From: Episyrphus balteatus
Taxonomy: Eukaryota; Arthropoda; Insecta; Diptera; Syrphidae
Direction: 5' to 3'
Assembly: GCF_945859705.1 (NCBI RefSeq)
Contig: NC_079134.1
Location: 26,817,636 to 26,881,635 of the forward strand
DNA length: 64,000 bases
The translations under genes and the position numbers were made by a program. This document shows, in pieces, positions 14,101 to 22,867 of this stretch. The notes under the pieces are model-generated. The model made no database searches. It was not told where the DNA came from and saw nothing but the letters and a program-made list of their open reading frames with translations. The first letter of the stretch is position 1; every line of letters begins with the position of its first letter.

Positions 14101-15656
14101 CTCTGTGAAGAAAACGGCCGTAATAGGTTTGAGATCTTTCAATTCTACTGGGTTATCTAGTTAAAAAATAGTTAGCACTATCAGCTTATAGATTTTATTA
14201 TTTTCGTTAGTCAATTATTTATTATTCCAAGCCAAATATTTCCTCTTATTAAAAAATAAAAAAAAATCTGTAAAACCAATTTGACAATTATAATTTCTTC
14301 ATTTTCCTTTGAGAAAATTTCTATTTAATTATGAATTTTTATCAACTCTATCTCTTTTTTTTGCAATCCTATTATCTGAAGGTCTGTTTTTCTCTATTTA
14401 AAAAAAAATTCTCTTCAATATAAACTAACTTATGTTATCAGTAATTGTTATTATAGCTAATTACTCTTTTAAAATATCACAGTTAAAACAATTATATAAA
14501 AAAAAAGAGTTATAAATGCAGCATGTTAATGTCATTTAAAAAAAAAAAAAAAAAACTAATTCCACAAACTATACATGCACATTATTTGTAAAATACATTT
14601 CTATTTGTAACTGATAAATGACTATTCAAGCAAAATAGAAAACAAAAAATAAAAAAATTTTGTAATCTTCTTGCATCTAATTGCAGTTGACGCCATAGTC
14701 AACTTTGTTCGCTGTCGCCACAGAAATCATTATTTTTTTATATTTTTTTTTACATTGTGGTTTTGCATGGTTGCGCATTATTGCTGCTGGTGACGATAAA
14801 GTTTTGATTTGGTTTCAAATCCTTGAATTGAGTGAGCATTGACTTGTGTAGTCTGACCAAATGCAATGTAATTTAATTAGCCAGGAGTTTAATGGGTTTT
14901 TGTTCAAGGCAGTTGAGGGGGTGATTGGACAAAAATAAAGAGAGCAGAATAAGAAGTATTCTTTTAACTAAAAATCGATTCTAAATAAAAAAACAAATAA
15001 TTCTGCAAGTTATATTTTAATTTGTTTATTTGTAACAAATAAAACAAGAAAAAAAAATACCAAAGCAAAGTCAGTGTAAATGTAGATATGACATAGATAA
15101 AATAATGGAAACTCTGCTTTTTTTTTGTTGGTTTAGTTTTGCAACAATTAAGTTTTCTATCTCTACTTTGTAATAAAAAAGAAAGAAGAAACGCGATTAA
15201 AAAATATGTAGGAAAGGTATAAAACCTTTTAAAGTGAAGAGGGGAAGAATATGATTGGACACTTTTCATTATGTCCAATCAAAAAAATTGTATAGAATTG
15301 TGTATATTTATGTATTTTTGTAATACACAGGACAGGGCGAAATAAATCTATTTCAAGGTGAACTGAGAGAAAAAAAATCAATATTTCAACTTTTGCAGTA
15401 TCGAAAAAAATGACAAACACTCAAAATGCCTCATAAAAATGTGTTTACTTACAAAAGTAAAAAAAAAAAAACTATATTTAAATTATTTAAATAAATGCAA
15501 TTACAAAAGAATATTTTTTTATATAAAATCATGATTTGGACTTACCAAAGGCGCACTTGGTAAGGGTTGGCCATCGCTGGCAACAACCAATCCACCCAAT
15601 GGCAGGGGAACTTTTTCAGATTTCTTTTCATTTGACGGTTTTGTTAGGATCGTCAT
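2178..15656 (-). CDS. BRICHOS-domain type II membrane protein, ITM2/Bri2 family (three coding exons)
   Basis: Coding exons read on the minus strand are 15656-15546 (37 codons, phase 0 donor GTAAGT), 4404-3699 (ends GGAG before GTGAGT, phase 1) and 2308-2178 (TAA stop). Together they give 315 residues, close to fly ITM2B homologs (CG3662 type) and longer than the vertebrate proteins. There is no signal peptide. One hydrophobic segment at about residues 60-83, after NRRH, makes it a type II membrane protein. Glycosylation sequons follow (NMS, NES, NQS). A lumenal BRICHOS-like region holds two spaced cysteines (NRCF and NECY). A FKREA motif at about 274-278, at the last exon junction, matches the place of the furin cut in ITM2 proteins; the tail after it has no cysteines. 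In the family these proteins traffic through the secretory pathway and BRICHOS acts as an anti-aggregation chaperone. The 11.1-kb first intron is full of transposons. The family call is confident; the symbol is left empty. Confidence 0.88.
2840..3330 (-). pseudogene. Tc1/mariner-type transposase remnant in the last intron of the ITM2-like gene
   Basis: Minus-strand translation gives a frameshifted and stop-interrupted but recognisable Tc1-like transposase middle. It runs from a helix with ISETTLKTILEE, through KKWRYFLWPDENKVKLVGSDG, to RWVGRPKNVEFKPQ. The W-(P)-DE-N-K block corresponds to the family's WSDESKF block, which carries a catalytic aspartate, and is followed by the usual LFGSDGR-type sequence. 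At least two frame breaks and in-frame stops show it is dead. I could not delimit the TIRs. It lies wholly inside the intron between 2308 and 3699. Confidence 0.75.
5560..5900. repeat. degenerate MITE with AATAAGTCCA-type ends
   Basis: A short inverted repeat: GTTTATTTTTAAAACATAATAAG near 5648-5672 faces a reverse-complement version near 5845-5878. The same sequence forms the TIRs of the better preserved element at the right edge of the window (63367-63996). It lies in intron 1 of the ITM2-like gene. Confidence 0.5.
6384..6572 (-). pseudogene. possible LINE reverse-transcriptase C-terminal fragment
   Basis: A 62-codon minus-strand frame contains KLYAYECVLIPFIL and then TEIVESERLVLVRRNSVYHI. 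The pattern resembles the region after the YADD motif in non-LTR reverse transcriptases (a KLY...LI...L segment followed by an ESERLVLRR-like block). A related sequence is found inside the Helitron foldback (near 57560-57680, minus strand, SEIVESKR...). The match is short and degraded, so this is a tentative identification. Confidence 0.35.
7039..7750. mobile_element. TTAA-flanked MITE (piggyBac-like target) with 18-bp perfect TIRs
   Basis: Perfect inverted repeats of GGGGGGAAATCCCTCTGG (7043-7060 and its complement at 7729-7746) are each bordered by TTAA (7039-7042 and 7747-7750). That is the target duplication of piggyBac-type transposons. The interior has a second inverted pair around GCCGTGCAATGCAC (about 7230-7245 and 7522-7538), so the element is partly self-complementary. 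No transposase is encoded. A degraded relative of its right half lies at about 23780-23970. It sits in intron 1 of the ITM2-like gene. Confidence 0.7.
8300..8413. repeat. fragment of a dispersed repeat (GGCGAACCCCACAGG family)
   Basis: The sequence beginning GGCGAACCCCACAGG and containing GATCACTAGTGTAAAGCAG recurs in reverse complement at 38755-38930, and more weakly at about 30150-30300 (shared ACTAGTG and TCGACATCGA blocks). It lies against the right-hand end of the HINE-like element that follows. The parent element type is not clear. Confidence 0.45.
8414..9124 (-). mobile_element. HINE/DINE-1-like non-autonomous element, copy 1
   Basis: This reverse-orientation copy of about 0.7 kb matches 57911-58651 along its whole length. 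In element orientation it starts near AATAAAATGCACGACTGGG and has a subterminal ACTTGCTCTTGTAG. It contains a short (GTCY)-like stretch (here CGTCCGTCGGTCTGTGCG on the plus strand). It ends in a strong hairpin, ACTTGCCCTATAGAGCAAGT, whose 3' arm is the complement of the subterminal motif. Subterminal inverted repeats, an internal GTCY-type microsatellite and a 3' stem-loop are the hallmarks of Helentron-associated (DINE-1) elements; that class is my inference. It encodes no protein. Confidence 0.55.
10793..12146. mobile_element. 1.35-kb foldback element of hAT type with exact 8-bp TSD
   Basis: The element begins TAGGGTGGGTC and ends GACCCACCCTA, flanked by the identical octamer ATGTGTAT (10785-10792 and 12147-12154). 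Its two arms of about 0.6 kb (10793 to about 11400 and about 11458-12146) are near-complete reverse complements around a short centre at about 11410-11455. An 8-bp TSD with a TAGGG end fits a non-autonomous hAT derivative. The open frames of about 68 codons found in the arms are by-products of the mirrored sequence. It lies in intron 1 of the ITM2-like gene, so the transcript would contain a hairpin of about 600 bp. Confidence 0.85.
12614..13257. mobile_element. hAT-type non-autonomous element with CACGGTTGCC TIRs
   Basis: Terminal inverted repeats CACGGTTGCC and GGCAACCGTG are flanked by GTCCTTAA (12606-12613) and GTCCTAAA (13258-13265), an 8-bp duplication with one mismatch. Next to each end are several copies of TTTGGTAGGTTTT, likely subterminal transposase-binding repeats. 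The interior has no transposase-like frame. It is inserted in intron 1 of the ITM2-like gene. Confidence 0.72.
13284..13540. repeat. short inverted-repeat element
   Basis: CTCTAAGAGAGGAATTC... and the block AGTCGTCACTCAAGTAAAA near 13305-13330 are mirrored at about 13492-13540 (TTTTACTTGAGTGACGACT then GAATTCCACTCTTAG). The pair encloses about 160 bp of unrelated sequence. The TSD was not resolved. Confidence 0.55.
13580..14065. mobile_element. MITE with TGTCGTTTTCGATTGG TIRs and TAA duplication
   Basis: TGTCGTTTTCGATTGG at 13580 is matched by CCAATCGAAAACGACA ending at 14065, with TAA on both sides (13577-13579 and 14066-14068). The 3-bp target suggests a PIF/Harbinger-type MITE. The interior has no coding sequence. 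Confidence 0.6.
15546..15656 (-). CDS. first coding exon of the ITM2-like gene
   Basis: This 37-codon exon begins with an ATG at 15656 and ends with a consensus donor (GTAAGT) directly after 15546. It joins in frame, phase 0, to the exon at 4404, whose acceptor is a run of T followed by CAG. The encoded N-terminus is cytosolic, basic then proline-rich (ends PLPSAPL), and continues as APLNGEPDAES before the membrane segment. Without this exon the gene would appear to start at an internal ATG (4371), with 48 residues missing. The exon pairing is my inference from phase and splice sites. Confidence 0.8.
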
Positions 15657-16087
15657 TTTTTTATGTTTTTTTTTTTTTTGTTCTTTATTCAAAGAATTTG
15701 TATTCTTTAAACACCAAATTAATTTAAATTAGATAATTTGTATTAATTGCTTTTTAATTGTGAAATTAGATAAAAAATGAAAAATTTTTTCTGACGAGCT
15801 GTTGCGTGAGAGAAAACAAATTCGATATTGAAGAGATGAATTTTTTTTTATGGAATTGCAACACCAAGGATGAATAGTTTTTTGTTTCGTGTGATAAAAT
15901 TGTAAATGAATTCGATTATCGATTCTCGATATGGAAATGAAATGAATAGGATGAAACTGCAATAATGTTAAGGTGGAAACAGAATGGAGCGTTACTACAA
16001 AACTCTATAAGACGGTGGCTACACAGTGTTGTGCCCAATAACGTTTCAATTTACATTTTGTAGGAACAAACGTCAAAAAGAGGATAA

Positions 16088-16317
16088 AGGCATAACTACA
16101 TACACCACTTTTTGAAAAAGTACAAAAGTGAAAAGATTTTTATTCTAGCTATCGCAATTGTTTTTTGATAAAGAGTGTACAAATCGTTTTTTAGACCAAA
16201 AAATAAGCTTTCTGCATCATTTATTTTAATTGTTCATCGCGAAAAACTATGCGGAAATGCGTTTGAAAATTTTCACTTTCGTACTTTTTCACTTTTTGAG
16301 CCAATGTAGTTAAGGCT
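16088..16317 (+). mobile_element. 230-bp MITE family, copy 1
   Basis: Starts AGGCATAACTACAT and ends ATGTAGTTAAGGCT, flanked by TAA on both sides (16085-16087, 16318-16320). The subterminal parts (TTTTTGAAAAAGTACAAAAG) are also inverted copies of each other. Length and sequence match copies at 16770-16999, 18680-18909 and a split copy near 18918-19112. The TAA target and TIR length suggest PIF/Harbinger mobilisation. Confidence 0.72.
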
Positions 16318-16550
16318 TAATCCTCACCCCTCTTGCCAACAAACTGACTAGTTAGCCGATTGAAAAATCACCATGTCACCTGGCATTAAAACACAAGATA
16401 GTGGATCCCTCCCAACTAACGCTTTTATAACGAAGATGGGAAGCTTCTCGCCATGATTAATTTCACACCTAAAAGACTCATATAACCCTCATTAGGATAA
16501 AAAAGCGACCTTTTTTCACTCCTATTAAACCTATGAGAACTACAATGTAA

Positions 16551-16692
16551 AGGCTTGGCCACACTGGAGGGTATGCGGTAGCGGTGAGGGTACTTGTATG
16601 AAAAAAATTCAAAACTGACACATCAACGTTCGGGTGTGGAATTTTTTTAGTAAAAATATCGTTACCGCATACCCTCCGGTGTGGCCAAGCCT
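16551..16692. mobile_element. 142-bp palindromic MITE (AGGCTTGGCCACAC ends)
   Basis: AGGCTTGGCCACAC at the left end is mirrored by GTGTGGCCAAGCCT at the right, with TAA at 16548-16550 and 16693-16695. The TIRs continue for about 30 bp (GGAGGGTATGCGGTA against TACCGCATACCCTCC). Only about 80 bp of centre remains. Confidence 0.75.
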
Positions 16693-16769
16693 TAAGACTC
16701 CTGTTAAGTTTCTCATCAATAGCCGAAAGTGGTATTCGATCCTTAAGTGTGCGAAGAAGTACACTGTAA

Positions 16770-16999
16770 AGCTTTAACTACATTGGCTCAAAAAGTGAAA
16801 AAGTACAAAAGTGAACATTTTCAAACGCATTTTTGTATAGTTTTTCGGCCTGCAAAATTAAAACAAATGCTGCAGAAAGCTTATTTTTTGGTCTAATTAA
16901 CAATTTGTATACTCTTTTTCACAAAACAATTGCGCTAGACAGAAAAAAAATATTTTCACTTTTGTACTTTCTCAAAAAGTGGTGTATGTAGTTAAGCCT
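16770..16999 (-). mobile_element. 230-bp MITE family, copy 2 (inverted)
   Basis: Reverse-orientation copy of 16088-16317 with the same 230-bp length, starting AGCTTTAACTACATTGG and ending ATGTAGTTAAGCCT, with TAA flanks (16767-16769, 17000-17002). Together with copy 1 it brackets the 142-bp MITE, so the three form an inverted cluster upstream of the ITM2-like gene. Confidence 0.72.
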
Positions 17000-17204
17000 T
17001 AAGACTTCTGTAAATTTTCTCATCATCAAACAAAATTGGTGGAGGAGAAATAAAAAGTGAGGGAGGAGGTATAAAATTAGGGGAAACAAAAGGAGGAGAA
17101 ATAAAAAGAAATTAAATTGTGTTGTATTTATATTGACTTTTATTTTAATGTTAACTTAATTTTATAAACCAAGTTTATCCGAGGAGCTAGGTTGATACTA
17201 ATAG

Positions 17205-17911
17205 TAGGTGTGTTTTTTGTTTATCCATATAGATTTTGTGCAAAAAAACGACATCGGGATTTTTGAAATCCGTCCAAATGTTTGGCACCACTGTACTTAC
17301 ACTTTGGGAGCTGTCTGTCAAAAATGTGCCGTGCTCATGTTTTTTTTTTAACTCCGTAGTAGTATGGCCATTACATCCATGATGGATTCAAACATTTTTT
17401 TTTTCACATTCGTATGGCCAATGCATCCATGTTGGATTAAAAAAAAAAGCGTTTGAAGGTAGCCATATTAAATTTTTTTCGATTTTTTTTAAATCAAACG
17501 TGGAAACTTTTTTATTTTTATTTATTTATTTGGTAATTTTATATACCTATATTTGTTCAACAATCTTATCAGAATCCATTTATTCGAAATATTTTCATTT
17601 CAATGCATCCATATCAAACAAATTTATGAACATTTTTTTCTATAAAGCTTTTTTCAAACCTCATTTTCTCCGCTTTTTTTTTTTGTTAATATTTTCAGAT
17701 ATTTCTGTATGAACACAACAATTAAACTACCTTGGCACTACTGTTTTTATCGAGAGAAAGTAAAATCTGGATAATTAACTGGATTTTTCAAAAATCTATA
17801 CAGATAAAGTTTTTGTTGTTTTTAACACGTACCTAAATTGTTTTGATTTCAAATATCTCGATGTCGTTTTTTTGCACAAAATCTATATAGATAACCAAAA
17901 AAACCCACCTA
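17205..17911. mobile_element. TIR element with TAGGTG ends
   Basis: TAGGTGTGTTTTTTGTTTATC followed by ATAGATTTTGTGCAAAAAAAC at 17205-17250 is mirrored at about 17870-17911. The interior has a direct repeat of a GTATGGCCA-TGCATCCATG-type block (about 17362-17382 and 17412-17436). No clear TSD and no transposase were found. Confidence 0.55.
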
Positions 17912-18103
17912 TTATTATATTCTCTACGGTATGGTATCACGAATTGTGGTTCCTGATTAAACCAGAACCAAAATTGGCGGATGAAGTCGGAAGCTACTGT
18001 CAATTGTTGTTGTTTTCTTTGTATTTTCGATAAGTTTTCATCCGTCGAGTGCGGTTGCGAGCTCTGTTCCCCTCCGTTTCATCCGACGCATCCGACAATT
18101 ATA

Positions 18104-18628
18104 AGGGGTATTCACGATCTGGTGCAACAGGCCTAGTAAAAATGTAAAATTTTACTTTTTTACAATAGATCGTGAACGCCCCTTTTCTTATCTATAGTAA
18201 ATATTGAAGCATGAATGAAATCCATGATGTTTTTTTTAACAGGGCTCCTCCACTGTTGCTTCTTCTTTTTTTCCATTTTTTATAATTTAATTCTTTGTTT
18301 TGTTCGGGTTAATTAATTTTCACAAATTATTTTACATCAAAAGAAACTAAATTACGGGACATGAGTACCGACAAACCGACAACCATAATAAACAGAATAA
18401 AAAAGACAAACTGTTTATCATGGGCGACGCGACGGTGAGCTGCCATCTGTCAAAAATAATTTTACTCTATTGTATTTTTATTTTGCAATAGGTCTAGGGT
18501 ATAGCAAAAGTGCAAGACTGTTGTAAAATTTTAATCCGTATATTTTGTTGTTGTAGTGTTGTAAGATTTTACACTTTTGCACTTTTGCAATGATACAAGA
18601 CCAGTTGCATCGGATCGTGAATACCCCT
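18104..18628. mobile_element. 525-bp MITE with AGGGGTATTCACGATC TIRs and ATA duplication
   Basis: The left end AGGGGTATTCACGATC is matched by GATCGTGAATACCCCT at the right, flanked by ATA (18101-18103 and 18629-18631). The inner parts of the TIRs read TGGTGCAAC and GTTGCATCG. The interior is AT-rich with no coding potential. Confidence 0.68.
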
Positions 18629-18679
18629 ATAGTTCTGGCTTTAAAGTATCTCTTTTCCCCAATGCTTAGGTATAATTAA

Positions 18680-18909
18680 AGCTTAACTACATACACCACT
18701 TTTTGAAAAAGTACAAAAGTGAAAATATTTTTTTTCTGGCTAACGCAATTTTTTTGTGAAAAAGAGTATACAAATTGTTTTTTAGGCCAAAAAATAAGCT
18801 TTCTGCATCATTTGTTTAAATTTTCCAGCCCGAAAAACTACTCAAAAATGCTTTTGAAAATTTTCACTTTTGTACTTTTTCACTTTTTGAGCCAATGTAG
18901 TTAAGATTT
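18680..18909 (+). mobile_element. 230-bp MITE family, copy 3
   Basis: Same orientation and length as copy 1 (16088-16317), starting AGCTTAACTACATACACC after TAA. The right end is slightly decayed (ATGTAGTTAAGATT). It is immediately followed by a fourth, broken copy. Confidence 0.65.
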
Positions 18910-18917
18910 TACAACGG

Positions 18918-19112
18918 CCACTTTTGGCAAAAAGTCGAAAAGTGAAAATTTTCAAACTCATTTTGTGACAGTTTTTCCGACCACAAATTTAAAAATAATG
19001 ATGCAGAAAGCTTTTTTTTAGGTTTAAAAAACAATTTGTGTAGTTTTTTCCAAAAACAAATAGCACTAGAAAGAAATTAAAAAAAAAAAATACTTTTGTA
19101 AAATTCCCACTT
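18918..19112 (-). mobile_element. 230-bp MITE family, copy 4, split by the large palindrome
   Basis: A decayed reverse-orientation copy starts at about 18918 (CACTTTTGGCAAAAAGTCG) and stops where the 1.68-kb palindrome begins. The missing end (GTTGTAGTTATGGCTT, matching the family's GTATGTAGTTAAGGCTT) resumes at 20788 on the far side. This shows that the palindrome was inserted into an existing MITE. Confidence 0.5.
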
Positions 19113-20788
19113 CCCTTCAAGCAAGAAAACGGAGTCCAGAAAAGACAGTCCGACCTCCGACCGAGAAAAGCGGGGTTGCACTCACACACTTGCAACTTTT
19201 TGTGTATGAACACAAAGTCGAACGAGAATCGTGGTGGAAAGTGAGAAATGGAAAAAAAAGTGAAACAGACATAGCCAACAAGAGCAAAAGCGTCATTTTG
19301 TTATGTTTCGTTGAAGTGTATAGTCGCGTCGCGTCGTGTCTCGTGTCGTTGTTATTATAATATTAGTATAATTATAAACAATATCAAATTATAAACAATA
19401 TGGAAACAAAAAAAGGTATGTTGTATATATCGCTCAAAGTGTTTGGGTTAAAATGTTTTTCTTCTTGTTATGTAGATGTAATCTCTAATGATGAAGAAAA
19501 ATCTAGAAGGTGAAACATGCGATTGGGTATCTAAAAAAACACCAAACACCAACAACAGCAGCAGCATCAAATGAAAAAAAATGTATTGTATTTTATATTG
19601 TATTTATTGTAAAAATTTCGTTTGCCAAAATAAAATAAAAAATAAAACAGTTTCAGTGAAAAAAAAAATAAATCTTGTTCTTTTTTTGGTCGCAAATGCG
19701 AAATGTCATCCCTTTCTTATTCCTCTTTCTGGTAGGTTTTCGCTGCTCCGGCACAGGTCCGCCTTCGGCTCCGTTTTCTCGGAATGGAGATTTTCACCAC
19801 ACCAATACATATGCCATCGACTTCGCGGTGATTATAATTTCCATACTAATTTGAGCCGCCTTCGGACCAGTTTCTGATCCGAAGTCGGACTCAGCTCCGC
19901 CTCAGGCGGAGCGGATTCGGACCGAGGTCGGACCTGTTTGCTTGAAGGGTTTTTCACTTTTTACGTCATTCCCTTCAAGCAAACAAGTCCGACCTCGGTC
20001 CGAATCCGCTCCGCCTCTGGCGGAGCTGAGTCCGACTTCGGATCAGAAACTGGTCCGAAGGCGGCTCAAATTAGTATGGAAATTATAATCACCGCGAAGT
20101 CGATTGCATATGTATTGGTGTGGTGAAAATCTCCATTCCGAGAAAACGGAGCCGAAGGCGGACCTGAGTCGGAGCAGCGAAAACCTACCAGAAAGAGGAA
20201 TAAAAAAAAGGATGACGTTTCGCATTTGCGACCAAAAAAAGAACAAGATTTATTTTTTTTTCACTGAAACTGTTTTATTTTTTATTTTATTTTGGCAAAC
20301 GAAATTTTCACAATATATACAATATATTTTTTTCATTTTATTTCATTTGATGCTGCTGCTGTTGTTGGTGTTTTTTTTTTAGATACCCCATCGCATGTTT
20401 CACCTTCTGGATTTTTCTTAGAGATTACATCTACAACACAAGCAGAAACAACACTTTAATCCAAACACTTTGAGCGATATATACAACATACCTTTTTTGT
20501 TTTCCATATTGTTTATAATTTAATATAATTGTTTATAGTTAATAATCTAACATTATACAAACAACGACACGAGACACGACGCGACCAAACACTTCAACAA
20601 AAAATAACATAATGACGCTTTGGCTCTTGTTGGCCTTGTCTTTCTTTTCATTTTCTCATTTTTCACCACGATTCTCGTTCGACTTTTGTGTTCATACACA
20701 AAAAGTTGTAAGTGTGTGAGTGCAACCCCGATTTTCGCGGTCTGAGGTCGGAGTTTCTTTGTTGAACTCAGTTTTCTTGCTTGAAGGG
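19113..20788. mobile_element. 1.68-kb inverted pair of a CCCTTCAAGCAA element
   Basis: The left arm 19113-19949 and right arm 19971-20788 are reverse complements over almost their whole length, separated by a 21-bp AT-rich spacer. Each arm itself starts and ends with CCCTTCAAGCAA / TTGCTTGAAGGG. The structure is therefore two full copies of a TIR element of about 0.83 kb, head to head, rather than one long-TIR element. The arms contain a CAGCAGCAG-type run and a short two-exon reading frame (see the separate entry). The insertion splits a MITE. It stands about 0.4 kb upstream of the PGAP2-like gene. Confidence 0.75.
20333..20507 (-). CDS. two-exon micro-ORF inside the palindrome arm
   Basis: Exon 1 (20507-20492) is ATG plus 13 nt and ends in AAAAAAG before GTATGT. 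The 61-nt intron ends TTGTGTTGTAG. Exon 2 (20430-20333) continues in phase to TGA, giving 37 residues: MENKKDVISKKNPEGETCDG, then a Lys/Thr/Ala tail. The mirrored left arm has the same intron borders (about 19400-19512) but a stop 16 codons in. It could be the first exons of the element's lost transposase or a captured host gene start. No known domain is visible, and expression is unproven. Confidence 0.3.
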
Positions 20789-21189
20789 TTGTAGTTATGG
20801 CTTTTCTCTACTATAAAAAAAAATGTTCAAAACAAACAAACTTTTCAAAATCCCTTTCCATCTCCTCCGAGTCTCGTACTGCACCTTCTTTTTCAACTGT
20901 CAGTCACGTTGCAAAAAAAAAAAATAAATAAAATGAAAAAAAAAGAAGAAAACTGCAGCTGCTGTGTAATTAGTTCAACGTTTTCTTCTTCCAGCGCGAC
21001 CGACGACAAGACATGATAATTAATCTCTTGTTTACACAACAATACAATTAATAATACAAAAAAAAACGAAATCTGTGCACTATAATGTGATTTATTCAAT
21101 GAAATAAACAATAAATTCCTCTTAGCTTTTAGCAAAGAAAGCATCTACTATCTCAACTCAACCTCCCCCCGCCGTTGTCGTTCACTGTG

Positions 21190-22034
21190 ATGCTCCCTTT
21201 ATATGAACGTGTCGGCGGCCCAAAACCCCGAATCCAATTTGCATTCGGCCGCTTCGCAATCTACACCGTCTGCTTGCCACTGCTCAGTTTTATATTCTGC
21301 GTAATCTGGTCGGTTCTGTTCTTCTTCGAACGCTCCACCTTCACCCATTGTGATGTACCCAATTACCTTCCGTCCATATCTGCAGCAATTGGCAGCTACC
21401 AGCCACAACGATTCGTCTGGCAGTTGGCCATTTGCATTCATCTCCTACCGAGATTAGGCGTAGCCAAAATGTACGTTGAGTATTATCATGAAATTATTCG
21501 TTTTAAGTTTATGCCATTGGCGCATTTTGCCTGCCTGCTAAATGTAATAGAAAATTTTGCTCTACTCGGCTTATCGATGTGGACTTCGAGCGATAGCTAT
21601 GAAACGCACAAATTCTGTTTTATTTTATTTATTGCAACGAGCGAGATTTACATGCTGATTTCGTATTTTCTTAATAAACTTGGCAAAAAGATGTCAACGC
21701 AAACGAGGCAAGAGGAATTGGCTTTGAGGGCGAAAGGTAGTTTGTTTTTAATCAATATAATCGCTTTTGCCATGGCTGGGTATTTCTTTGTGCGGCACAA
21801 TAAATTCTGTGAACCAGGAGGTAAGTCATCAATTTAAACTGTCTACCATCGATTTTTATTCATTGATTTTTTTTTCATTTTTCCCTTTTATTACCAGTCT
21901 ATACGTACTTTGCCTTCTTTGAGTATATTGTAGTGCTGACAAATATGGGCTATCACATGACAGCGTATTGGGACTTTTACGGACGCAGTCTCTCATTCGA
22001 TTGGGAGAATGGGCTTTACTTTACACGGTCATAG
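21190..22034 (+). CDS. PGAP2: PGAP2-like GPI-anchor remodelling protein (Frag1/DRAM/Sfk1 family), copy 1
   Basis: Two coding exons are 21190-21820 and 21898-22034, joined at a phase 1 intron (donor GTAAGT after CEPGG, acceptor TTACCAG). They give 255 residues, the usual PGAP2 length. The ATG at 21190 was chosen over an upstream non-ATG extension because it gives the N-terminus closest to the paralog. The protein has several hydrophobic segments of the Frag1/PGAP2 family: one near residues 20-45, then paired helices around ERSTFTHCDVPNYLPSISAAIG, and others after LAHFACLL. The conserved C-terminal block YHMTAYWDFYGRSLSFDWE is intact. In this family the protein acts in the Golgi in fatty-acid remodelling of GPI anchors after attachment to proteins. 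The fly has two such genes (CG3876 and CG7990 type), as here. Confidence 0.85.
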
Positions 22035-22626
22035 ACCAAAAAAAAACATTATAGTGCATTTTACTTAATTTTTATTAGAAATTCTACAAAACAAACATAG
22101 TTTGTAGCCAAAACCAAAAAAAAAAACAAAACAATTCTTCTTATTTTACTAATAGTGGAGTAACTTAAACAAATTATTAGGGAACCCGGCCGAATAGGTC
22201 CGATTTTGATGATCTTTTTTTTTCAAACGTCGGTATTTAAAAATAGGTACTTTAACCTATAGGTTAACTCTTTCCGGGGTAATGGTATCAAAAATGTACC
22301 ACCTTTTTTAGCATTTTTTTAAGCTTGTCCATTGGTATTAAATGAATACCACATTTTTTTCTTGGAGATATTGGTTTCAACTTACATAGAAATGTGATAT
22401 TAATTAAATACCATTGCACATTGCTTGACAAAAATGCTAAAATTATTGATACGATTTTCATACCACTGCCCCGGAAAGAGTTAAAAATTGCCGATATTGA
22501 CGTATTGTTTTTTTTTTTTTTTAATTAATATTAAATTTTTTTAAACCAAATTTTTTGTTATCTAGTAATTCGTATAGAATTATATTTTGAATTTCTGTGC
22601 GAGTTTTATAACTAATTATAATTATG

Positions 22627-22749
22627 ATAAAACAAATCACTTCTTATCCTCGTGATAGCTATCACCTGAAGATGAAGAGTTAACTTTTCGAAAACGTTTG
22701 TAAAAATAAAAACAACTATTGTACTAGGATAAGAAGTGATTTGTTTTAT
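22627..22749 (+). mobile_element. Penelope-like relic with hammerhead-type core boxes
   Basis: A 24-bp inverted repeat (ATAAAACAAATCACTTCTTA... at 22627-22650, mirrored at 22726-22749) encloses a candidate ribozyme. CGT (22651-22653) and ACG (22694-22696) could form helix III. GATAGCTATC is a small self-paired helix. The boxes CTGAAGA (22666-22672) and GAAA (22690-22693) are separated by GAAGAG-TTAA-CTTTTC, a clear stem-loop II. CTGAAGA...CGAAACG is the signature of Penelope-like elements. The residue expected at the cleavage site appears to be G, and extra nucleotides are present, so it is probably inactive. Confidence 0.4.
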
Positions 22750-22867
22750 TATACACCTAACCAATTTTTTTGCTTAAATTTCATAAATAAAATGGTACCA
22801 AAACATTCTCTAGGTAATTTAAGGAAAAAAAAATATATGGAAGTAAGGGACAATCTTCCATCGTTTA

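Noticed and set aside
19581..20246. Frames of 62-98 codons with SGRFSLLRHRSAFGSVFSEW-like sequence
   Set aside because: The same peptide appears twice on opposite strands because the DNA is a palindrome; it is a by-product of the terminal repeats.
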